This document shows positions 45,557 to 55,600 of a DNA stretch of 64,000 nt, piece after piece. The stretch is from NCBI RefSeq assembly GCF_963678635.1, contig NC_087065.1, positions 37,537,888-37,601,887 of the forward strand, written 5' to 3'. Positions within the stretch are counted from its first letter, which is position 1. The number at the start of each line of letters is the position of its first letter. The position numbers and the translations under genes were made by a program. Origin of the DNA: Symsagittifera roscoffensis. Its lineage: Eukaryota; Xenacoelomorpha; Acoela; Convolutidae. The notes under the pieces are model-generated. The model was given only the letters and a program-made list of their open reading frames with translations, had not been told where the DNA came from and did not search any database.

Positions 45557-46420
45557 AATAGGTGCAAGGTGCCACCAATTTCTTGCCTTGCAATAGTTTC
45601 GAGATACGCAGGGTTCTGGGGATAACATCTATCAGAACAAAAATAGAGACGCGGGCGTTGGAAAGGATGGGCCACGTCCTTCGGATGAGCAACAACAGGA
45701 CAACTAAAAAAGTTATACTAGGGCACTGGACAAACGAGAGAACACAACAGGGTAGGTTAAATGGAGGCGTGGTTAATTACTGGAGGCGACTCATAAGGGA
45801 AGCGGGAGAGGACTGGACGAATATAGAAAATTTAACACAGGACCGGAAAAAATGGAAGGCGACAGTGAAAAGGAGAAAAGAAGCGCTAGAGAAATGGGAG
45901 AGTGAAATGTGCAGATACAGGGGAGGGGAGAAACCTAGAAGGAGCCAGGCGAGGTATCAGGGAGAAAACTTAACATGCAGGTGGGAGGGATGCGGACGAA
46001 TTTGTAAAACAAAAGGAGGTCTAGTGCAGCATGAACGACGAGTTCACAGGATACGGGAGAGGGTGTTTAAATGCGACAGATGCAACAGAACTTTCGCGGA
46101 GAAGCACAACTTAACAAACCACAGAAAGAGCTGTAAGGGGGACCAGATGGGTAGGTGTGGGGACCGCGCGGTGACGGTAACAAGGGGTAATATGGCGAGT
46201 CATAGGAGGAGTTGCGGAGGAGGGAGTGGAACGGTAGGGAACACGGCGGCAAGGGAGACGGGAGGTAACAGGTACACGGGGACCAGGGGGAGGAAAGAGT
46301 GTGGATCCTGCGGAGCCTGGATCACTGCTAATAACCTAGCCAGACATGAGAGGAAGTGCCAGAAAGAACCACCCAAGGCCCCCCGAGGGGCGTAAATGGG
46401 AAACAGAACAGAACAGAACA
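45557..46420 (+). mobile_element. 5'-truncated non-LTR retrotransposon with C-terminal zinc fingers
   Basis: An open frame at 45562-46395 gives 277 codons, although its first residues are only the truncated edge. ALERMGHVLRMSNNRTTKKV and the Trp/Lys-rich segment after it match the C-terminal end of LINE reverse transcriptases. Then come Cys/His modules: CRWEGCGRICKTKGGLVQHE...H (C2H2), FKCDRCNRTFAEKHNLTNHR...C and CGSCGAWITANNLARHERKC (C2HC). The stop is TAA at 46393-46395. The 3' end is a short AACAG tandem tail (46402-46420). Removing the segment rejoins the host arm exactly (GGCCACC to CCAAAGCCCG), with no clear target duplication. Its GC content is higher than the surroundings. Confidence 0.85.
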
Positions 46421-46706
46421 CCAAAGCCCGAACTTGAATCCATTGGATTTTTGGCTATGGGGTCATTTGGGTAAAATGATATTTGATGCCAACCCCCAGA
46501 CAGTCCCAAATCTTATGCAAACTGTGGAGAACGCTTGTGGGACAATAACTCCGGCGCAGGGAGTGAAAGCAGCAACAAATTTTAAGAAGCGGTTACATCT
46601 TTGTATTCAAGAAAATGGCGGAGATTTCCAGCAGTTATTAGAACTCTTATGTACGTGTTCAAAAATCTTAATCTGTTATATAATAAATGTAAAAAGAATC
46701 AGTTAA
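46421..46706 (+). pseudogene. Transposase fragment, right arm, second part
   Basis: Resumes the frame after the LINE: SPNLNPLDFWLWGHLGKMIF with the third catalytic Asp, then PAQGVKAATNFKKRLHLCIQ and ENGGDFQQLLELLCTC to the stop TAA at 46704-46706. Unlike the left arm it has no premature stop in this portion. Confidence 0.85.
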
Positions 46707-46771
46707 ATCCAATGTTCCGTTTAAAAGTTATAGACGTTTCAAAAAAACCATTCTATCTGAAAGACCCTGTA

Positions 46772-47735
46772 GTTCTTTTCCATCTTTTTGCACCTTTCCT
46801 CGGCCAAAATACAGACTCGTAGTTCTTCTAGAGCTTGTTTCCGATTTGACAAAGCGGCAATTATTTTTCGGCTAAAAATTCGACATTTTGAGCGCATGAG
46901 GGGCTGTAATATTTGGTCCAGTATATCCAATTCTTCATCTGAAGGTGTTACAAGTACCTCCCAGTATTGATTGGAACTGTTTCAAGCATCCTTTTTCTCG
47001 TCCTTTTCGTGTTTTTCTATTAAATTTACTGCCGGACTTAATTGCCTGTTTATCTGTCGCTATCCTTAATTGCCTGTTTTTGTCGTATGGTGCTTCTGTC
47101 ACGTCTGTTTAGGGATCGTAATTTATTACGCGCCTTTTGTGCGAAGACTCTTGTTTCACTATCTGGATTATTCGCCTTTTCGCTGATGGAAATATGATGC
47201 AGTTAGCGTATTCGCTCGCTTGATTCATTTTAATTTCCGATTCAGATTTGCTCGCAAAGGATGTTTAAGGTTCGTACGCTGCTAATAAATTTGGATTCGG
47301 CTGGTCAATCACGTGAATTTTCTGGAAAACTCTTGAATAAGACTGTTCCAGAATGTCAGATTGTGAATGTTTGCCTAGAATTTTGCGTATAATGTTTGTG
47401 GTTAATTCAATTTGCTGTACTGAGAATTCTTCATCAATTTGTGATAGTTTACGGGATTTTGTAGCGGATTTTCTGATAGATAATCTTCAAATACTTTTTG
47501 TGGCGCCATTATGTTCGAGTTTAAAATCTAATGGAGGTAATCTGTCGTTCCATCTCGTTAATATTGTTTGGCACTTTTGATTTGACCGATAAGATTTAAG
47601 TATTTCAAGTAGCGCCTTATGATCCGCATTTTTTCGTTTAGGTACCTAAAAAGATCCATTGATCAGACTCGTTAAAAATTTCAGCTCGGTAACCGAGTAC
47701 ATTTGTTCGCAAACGTTTAAATCTCGTGGCTTTTA
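46772..47735 (-). pseudogene. Ty3/gypsy-like retroelement remnant, RNase H region
   Basis: On the - strand, ADHKALLEILKSYRSNQ then ILTRWNDRLPPLDFKLEHNG (47480-47635) match the end of the RNase H domain of Ty3/gypsy polymerases (DHKALL, LTRW-DRL-PFDF-EH pattern). The frame is broken by a stop after ...GATKSI, and upstream the sequence changes frame (GYRAEIFNES near 47665-47700). Downstream, open segments lead to 46772, where the palindromic element interrupts. No LTRs were identified. Confidence 0.65.
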
Positions 47736-47736
47736 A

Positions 47737-47987
47737 ATTATGTCTGTGATTGACTGGGTACTTTTGGCGTAATTTTCTATTAACTAGGAAAAGCCAAAAT
47801 GACCCATTTTTGGGGTAAAATTTTGGGCCCGAATTTCGCAAAACAAATTACACCATATTAATTCTGCTAAAATTCTAAGCAAGTTTTGTCTTCATAAGTT
47901 TTCACCTAAACTCAACCCAATTTGAGAAAAAGGCGTTTTAAATTTCAAGTTTAACGCGTTTTGTCCGGTTAATTTAAATCAGCACTG
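47737..47987. mobile_element. Solo arm of the CAGTGCTGATTT MITE
   Basis: Matches the right arm of the element at 3472-4195: 'attatgtctgtgattgactggg'-like start, 'aattttgggcccgaattt', 'aactcaacccaatttgag', and the end CCGGTTAATTTAAATCAGCACTG followed by TA (shortened here). Only one terminal repeat is present, so it is a half element. It sits inside or beside the retroelement remnant. Confidence 0.75.
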
Positions 47988-47989
47988 TA

Positions 47990-48480
47990 TATCAAAGGCA
48001 TGTTCCTGTTCTTCTATTGGCTGCTCTGGTAGTGTGAGTTCTGTTTCTGTTTCTCTTATAATAAGTTGTCCAGGTCGATACCGATTTTTGCTGATGATGG
48101 CTGGTGCGACATGCTGTTTCCCTTTCTCAGTTTACAGCTGGGTTTTGTGTTGGCTGTTACCAGAACGCAAAACTTCCTAATGGTGTTTTCACCATTGCTG
48201 GCTGCACCATGTGGTGAGGGGTTTAAGAAGCGTATCCGAAATACCGGAACTGAGTAGGAAGCGGTTCCTTTCGCTGATAGTTTCTCGCTAGTCGGACAAG
48301 ATCGAAAGAGAGTAATTGAAATTGAAATCTTTCCAAAAGATGGATTTAATCGTGCGAACTTTTTAATTGACTTAATGTTGATCTAAGGAAACGACCGTTT
48401 TTGAATTGAGTTCGCTTGGAGTGCGACCTGTAAGTTTGGTGCTGACACTTAGATTGAATTTATCGAGATTACAGAAAACG
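47990..48480 (-). other. Possible further retroelement sequence
   Basis: On the - strand, 48000-48115 reads AIISKNRYRPGQLIIRETET and an acidic continuation without stops up to the MITE arm. Codon-like composition suggests it was coding, perhaps part of the same retroelement. No domain was recognised. Confidence 0.3.
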
Positions 48481-48489
48481 ATTTAGTGC

Positions 48490-48945
48490 GTTTTAGGAAG
48501 TGCCGCAGGCGGTGACGTCCCATTTGTACCAACGGTCATTTGTACCAAAATGAAAAATCGGTCCCATTTGTACCAAAATTATTCAACTCGATTTCTGATT
48601 GGTCGAATTCTGAGCCAACGAATTATTATATTAATTTTCTACTGTTCAAACAGAAGAAAACTAAACAGCAGAATAGTGACCGCCGCAGTCGCGCCAACGT
48701 GTTGCGAGCTTGCCAACAGAGGGTAGGACTCTATACGAAAATTAGAGCCGGTTATCGCCGCAAAGCGGCGACGCGCGCGTAGCGCGCCCACCGGCGACCT
48801 TAAACCAAGAGCTTAAAATAGTCGGCTTAGTAGTCATTGGTGGCCAATTGAATATTTTTGGTACTAACGCGATTGATTTTTTATTTTGGTACAAATGGGA
48901 CTGATTTATCATTTTGGTACTTGTGAATACCCACCCCGCAGGCAT
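48490..48945. mobile_element. Element with inverted CATTTGTACCA-type ends and a conserved core
   Basis: The left side carries CCCATTTGTACCAACGG, CATTTGTACCAAAATG and CCCATTTGTACCAAAAT. The right side has the inverse words (ATTTTGGTACAAATGGGAC at 48892-48910, CATTTTGGTAC at 48919-48929). The core 48666-48757 matches the reverse complement of 25740-25830. Beyond it are GC-rich palindromes (GCCGCAAAGCGGC, GCGCGCGTAGCGCGC). It lies about 0.7 kb before the KIF5 ATG. Confidence 0.6.
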
Positions 48946-49626
48946 CCACCTGATGCGACTATTTAGCGTCTCATATATGGTAAGATGCCGTATCCGGATA
49001 GTGAGGTACTCCATACTCAGTAGTTTTTTTTCAAGATTGTTATCTCGCAGACCGTCGTCAGAAAAGCATGGGCCTTAATTTACTGGTCGAAGTTTGGGCA
49101 GCTTGATTTCCAACAAGTTTGATTGGTATCTGTTACAACGTTGTAAACATTTAGTTCTGCTTCCATAGCAGTCAAATTTTTGATTTAATTGCCAGGATTT
49201 CTTGAACTCTTGGAAAAGTTTACAACCAGTTTTTTACCATGTATAAGTGTTTCTGTAACAACACGGAAATCTACGATATTTCTGTTCTGCGCCCTAACCA
49301 TAGAAACTTAAAAGTAGATTTAATTGCCTGAGTACTTTGAGATTTAGTGATTTTTGACATTTTAAAAATGGCTTTTGAAATTTTTTTCAAAATTGCTTCG
49401 TGACTTATTAGCTTCTATCTCAATTTTTACAGCTTATTTGCCATGCTTTTTGTGTTGTATCTCAAGTGGCGCTCGTGTCTCTGTGTTGAATAATAAATTA
49501 TTGAATTTTTGTACTACCATGCAAATTACTTCTTACTTGTTTTCTTCATTTTTTTTATCTGAACATTTTCAGAGAGTTGGGAATATTTTTAGATAATTTT
49601 GTTTGTGCAATTGAGAAGTTACAGAG

Positions 49627-52600
49627 ATGGCAGAACCTGATCCGAGTGAGTGCTCCATTAAGGTTGTATGTCGAGTGAGGCCTCTCAACAACTCGGAAAA
49701 AGAAAGAGGAGACTCGTGTGTAATCAGTGTGCCCTCCGACGAACAGATATCCGTATCGGTCAGTTTTAAAAAACAAATAGACCTTACGATTCTTACATTT
49801 AATTCAAAAGTGCAAGACTGAGTCAGAGAGAAAGGGGCTAGTTAACAGTTTTGCCTGTAGCTTGAAAAGTATTTTCGTTTAATGCTATCGTAATAAAAAG
49901 CGTTATTTTGTCTCTTGCTTACTACTCTGCAGTACTTAAATCCCAAGGGTAAATGCAGTACTTAATTCCCAAATTTTTTCACTGTGGGGGAGAGTGCTAA
50001 ATTATTAGTTGATTTCGCAACTTTGGATCAATTCTGAGAAATATTTGGTGGGGTCAATGAAGAAGTGGATTTATGTTGCGGGGAGGTGGACAGGGGTCCC
50101 GGCGATTAAGTAGTGATTTTTTTAAAATCTTTTGTTTGCATAAACTATTTTATTTGAGCTGTTTATTTCAGACGTTTTTTGCCGACTAAATTGTGTTTTA
50201 CAGGGCCAACAGGGTGGTTCCAAGACATTCACTTTTGACAGAGTCTTTAGATCAAGTATCGATCAGAGGTCAGTCTACGAAAAGGCAGCTCAACCTATTG
50301 TTTCAGGTAAACAAAATAGCCCTAAAAAATTATCGGCTAAGTAAATGCATCTGGTCGATTTGAATGTGCTCCATTATATGCTTATAACTAGCTTTTTTTA
50401 AACGACATTCATCATGTGAAATTTTCTTAGATGTGCTCAGTGGGTTCAATGGAACCATCTTTGCCTATGGTCAAACCTCGTCTGGAAAAACACATACAAT
50501 GGAAGGGGTGTTGGGAGACAATGACTTGCAGGGAATCATCCCCCGAATTGTGGGCGATATTTTCTCCCATATTTACAACATGGACGAGAACCTGGAGTTC
50601 CATATTAAAGTGTGCTACTATGAGATATACATGGAGAAGATTAGAGACTTGCTGGATCCCTCGAAGAACAATCTACCCATACACGAAGATAAGAACAAAG
50701 TGCCATACGTTAAGGTAATAACAAACTCGAATTTATAATTAGATTTAAAAAAAACATATTAGAAAATACAAGTTAGAATTGTGACATGGTTGAAGGCGCC
50801 AAAGAAGTGACCCTGGGGTATTCCTGTGAATCATGGTTGCTCACTGGTTTTTGGAATCCTTATGAGGATCTTATGTAGTACAAATTTTTGACCTTATTCT
50901 AGGGAATAACAGAGAGATTCGTGGCCTGTCCAGACGAAGTAATGGATGTGATTGCTGAGGGAAAAAACAATCGACAAGTGGCTGTAACAAGTGAGTGAAG
51001 CTTTCCCGTGCCATTTAGCTTGTCAGTTTCAGAACTATCGGCAGATCCTGAACGCAAGGACCTTGATTCATTTCAGGAGAATAGCAAGTCTTGAGCATCT
51101 CTTTAATAAAACTGGAAGGAATTTCTATCATCAGGGAGGGGTGTAAGCGTAATCTTTTGAAAACGTTTTTAACAGTCAATGGACGTATATAGACTTTAGT
51201 TTAGGTCGCGATGAATTTTTTTTTGGGGAAAATCTTAAAATTTTATAGCACCACATTCATACAGATTCTAAAAGCTAGGCAACTTGTAGTCTGATCGAAA
51301 AACGTCATCGATTCTATTTTCAGAGTCATCGATGACGTGATCGAAAAACGTCATCGATTCTATATAGAGTCATCGTTTCTATTTCTAGTTTCTATTGTGG
51401 AATTTATTTTTCAGATATCTCTGCGGAAAAAACTTTACCTATTGACCAGTTTTTTCAAACTGAGTTAAATTTATCAAAAAACTGTCAATCATAAATTGTT
51501 CTTGATATTCAAAGAATATAAAGGCAAATTTTTTTTTACTTTGATAATGTAAAGTTTTCCTTTTCTGTTTCCTTGCGTTCATTGATTCTTTTTGAACTGT
51601 CTGTTGGCTATTTTCTGTTTTGAAAATCAAGTAAGGCCTAAAATAAATAAGTATCGGTTGACTTGAAACAGATAAAATAATATTAATGATTTTTTGCTCA
51701 GATATGAATGAGCACAGTTCGCGCAGCCACTCCATCTTCCAGATCCACGTGAAACAGGAGAACGAAGTCACTCAGAAGAAACTGAGCGGAAAGCTGTACC
51801 TGGTAGATTTAGCGGGATCCGAAAAGGTACTTTTTATAGCTATTTTTCAAACAATTAAATTGGAAATGGTTAGGAACATTTTCAATTCTCTTGGTGGAAA
51901 AAGAAACATTCTAAAAATTGATGATAATGATGATTTTATATTACTTTTTTGTGGTTTAAGATAACCAGATACGAGTAACGGATGACAGCGACGTTTTCTC
52001 TGTTCATTTTTTATCGATTGATGATTGGTTGATGTCAAATTTTGCTCAGATTGATGATTGGTTGATGTGTTTTTCAGGTCAGTAAAACAGGAGCAGATTG
52101 ATGATTGGTTGATGTGTTTTTCAGGTCAGTAAAACAGGAGCAGTGGGTGAAACTCTGGACGAAGCAAAGAACATCAACAAATCGCTCTCCTGTCTCGGAA
52201 ATGTGATTGCATCTTTAACAGAGTCAAATAAATCTCACATCCCTTACAGAGACTCGAAGCTGACAAGGATTCTACAGGAGTCGCTTGGAGGCAACTCGAG
52301 GACGACTATGGTCATCTGTGTGTCTCCTGCCAGTTTCAACGAGAGTGAAACCAGGTCCACACTCCTATTTGGTCAGAGGTTAGAATCAATTCTTCTTTTT
52401 TATAGTCTGATTGCCCAAAATCCCGAATTTTAGCGTCAGTGACTTGTTCTATCTTGTGTGACTACTTGCTTGTGATTTGATATAAGCTTTGCTGCAGATT
52501 TTATGCTACCATAGGAGCAAAACAAACACGCCTTTCTAACTAACAGAATTTGATTGTCAGTGTTTTTCTGGTCGCTCGTATCATTTCAAAAAATGACTTT

Positions 52601-55600
52601 TTTCAAAAAAAAAAGTATTCGATTTGCATGAAAGGGTATGTGAGACCAAATGTTTCAATCGAAAGCCTATATTGACAGAACTAAAACGATCAAGAACGTC
52701 GTAACAGTGAACGAGGAGTTGACAGCGGAAGAATGGAAGCGTCGCTACGAGAAGGAAAGAGACAAGAACTTCCGACTGAAGCAATCATTGGCATCAATGG
52801 CCGCCGAACTGATGAAGTGGAGACAGGGCGAAAAAGTTTCGCCGGACGAACAACAACAACCACTGGCTGATCTTTCAGTGATTGCTAATCTGACAGCCGG
52901 AGAACAGCCGGCGCCTCTGGCTCCTGGAGTGTCGCCGAGTCAGTCACTGATGAGTATGTTTTCGGGAAGTGCATTGAATCTTGCGGCTGGCTCCGGGGGT
53001 GCTTCTGCAGCGGGTGATTCGAGTAATCAGAGAGCAGCTGGCAGCGGAGGAGCAAATGATGAAGAGCTCTCGAAGCTGTACGCTCAGATGGACGAAAAGG
53101 TTACTATGCTTCAAAAAAGAGAACATATTTTGTTTTATACAAATGTTCCAATACGAATAAGTTATTTATATTGGAACATTTTCATTCAAAATTGTTAGTT
53201 GATTTTGTCCATGTTGAAAAAATAAGAAATAGAAAAAAAGTCAAAATAATGTGTTTCGTTTCTTTCCCCTTTTTGGCCACACTTTGCAGCTGTCTCATTT
53301 CAGGACGAAGAGATAGCGACTCAGTCACAGCTGTTAGAAAAAGTCAAGGATCAGATGCAAGACCAAGAACGGGCACTTTCCTCAGCAAGAGGCGAAAATG
53401 AGAAACTACAATCTGAGGCGAGTAGAACACATCGAGCGGATTCCTAGTTCCTAGAGATCTTGTGTAGATGCTCTGACCAGTTAGAGAAAAAAGACAATTT
53501 TGAAGGTATTTGTATCAGATATTAAGAATTGGACTGAAATCCAAGTTTTTTCTGTTCGACAGTTAGTTTATTATCTGGTTGCGTAACATTTTTTTCCGGA
53601 GCTATGAGAGCGCATGTTCCTAACAATTTGAAAGTGCTGTCAGTCATCTGATACGCTCATGAATGGACGAAGATTTTATTTTTTGCTGTGTTTCAGATCT
53701 CGCGTCTGCAGCGTGAACTAAGTGACACGAAGGAGGAGGTGCGAGGTGTGCTGAGTGCCCTGGAGGAGGTGGCAGGCAGTATAGAGCAGAAGAACAAGGA
53801 GCTGGAGGACAAACAGACTGAGTTCGAGAGAGAAGCGGCACTCAACAGGGACAAACAGGTATGCATATCGTTCCAGGGTAACCGTCAGAACTATTAAATG
53901 GAAGTTAGTAGGTTTTGTTACGGAGAACTTAAAAGTTAAAATTTAAGACCATGGCAAACACATGATAAATATCAATTAGCAATACTTTGCAATCTTGTGC
54001 TACTAATTTGAGGATTGTTCAAATATAATTAGTGAAATAGAAATTAGTTAGCTCGAGTTTTATATAAACAAATGCGCCATTTTGTGTGTTGACCCTCGAT
54101 GTATTTTTTCGTTCTATGATGTTTCAGAAACAAGTGAAGCGATTTGAACAAGAGATCAGTGCCCTCCGAGACGAACTGGCCTCGACCAAAGCCAGAGTGG
54201 AGGAAATGATAACTGCGCTAGTGAAGGACCTCCACGTCTCCTGTCAGATTATTGGGGGATCCAGCGTCGACTTCCAGGTATGCTGGAATCACAGGGTTGT
54301 TGAACATTACGATTGAAACGAAACATACCAGATAATTTTGAATTAAATGCACGGATCAGTATACAGCTATGCCGAAACTGTTGTTTGGCCAGCCGTAATG
54401 TTCATAACTGGTTAGAGTGATTTGTGCTGTTACCCAGAAAGTGCTGTTTAAAACAAAGCATTTCAACCGCGAGAAAGTTAAATGTCACGCTTAATGGTAC
54501 TGAACTGATGCATTGCTAGGATAAAGCTCTGGACAAAATGAAGGTTTGTTCTGCACTAAAATTGTAAAGCAGAGATTGTTGACCTGGCGCTCATTTAATT
54601 TACACGTCTGCTGTGATTTTCTAAAAAAACGCTGAAGGGTTGTCTTCAATAACAAAAATTGGTCTGCACAGTTTTAAAAATGGGGGAAATTATCTTCCGC
54701 TGATATATATTGCAAATTCATCGGAAGATATTTGCAATATATAACGTCAAAAATGAACAAATAAATTTCTGTTCTTTGCCCTCAGGGATCAATTGTCTCA
54801 AATAATTTCAAAGTTATTTATCACTAATGGCTGAACGTTAATGTTCAGCACCAATTGGGATCGAATTCGGCGGGCAAGATGGAAGAGGACTTCACAGTTG
54901 CGAGGATCTGTGTGAACAAGCTGAAGAGTGAGATCAAAAACCTCACCAGTCAGAACAGTTCTTTGGACCAGGCGAGGAACGAGGCCAGAGACAAATTAAC
55001 TGAAGCTGATTCCGAGCTAGGCAAGACCAGACTGCAAATACAACAGGCAAGTTTTCATCAAACTGTTGCAATCGGTTTAAGACTCTATGTCGTGTCCCCT
55101 GCCTGCTATTTATTGCAAATTGGGTTGCATCTTTGTCGTTTGAGTTATTTCTGAAGACTGTAATGGTTTCGGTAGTTGAAGGTTGCAACGTAGGGTTTTC
55201 GAAAACATTTTTTATCATTATATACTGAAGGAAACCCTCATGCGCGGAGGAACGAATGCGCTAAATTTTGACAGCTAATCAGAATTAAATATTCATAAAT
55301 TCGAAGGAATTAAGCGATAAAATCAGTCAGTTTTGAACAGTTCAAAGTTCGTTGATTGGTTGATAGTTTTCGCGCGATAGGTCCTTCGACCATGAGAATA
55401 GCCCCCTGTTATTTACTTCACTGTAACATCAAGTTGGCCGAATAAATGCTTGAAATGCCATTTATTTCATCTGATTTAGCTGGAGGCGCGTGTACAGAGT
55501 ATGGAGGGTGGGCTGAGTGAGTTGGAGAAGGAGAAGCGACAGCTGTTGGCTGACATAGACGAGAAGGATGACTCAATCCGACACTTGCGCGCAGCCGAAC

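Larger units (their letters stand above)
44649..46769. mobile_element. Palindromic Tc1/mariner-type element with TA target duplication
   Basis: The ends are inverted: CAGGGTCTTTCAGTTAGAAT at 44649 and its near-complement (TTCTATCTGAAAGACCCTG) finishing at 46769. TA flanks both sides (44647-44648, 46770-46771). The element is almost entirely two inverted arms: left 44649-45261, right 45302-46769 minus an 864-bp insertion (45557-46420), which leaves about 604 bp. A unique centre of about 40 bp separates them. Each arm carries the C-terminal third of the same transposase pointing outward from the centre. It cannot encode a full transposase, so it is a non-autonomous derivative made by inverted duplication. 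Confidence 0.9.
41740..49626. other. MBTPS2-KIF5 intergenic region
   Basis: About 7.9 kb, dominated by mobile elements described separately (42330-48945). Flanks 41740-42330 and 48950-49626 show no recognised repeat. No third-party gene was found. TTACAG at 49617-49622, just before the KIF5 ATG, could be a 5'UTR splice acceptor, but its polypyrimidine tract is poor. Confidence 0.6.

Noticed and set aside
52078-52124. Upstream acceptor as the true start of KIF5 exon 6
   Set aside because: It leads to a stop after seven codons. Only the second copy continues into the conserved [11 protein letters not shown] segment. Kept as a finding instead.
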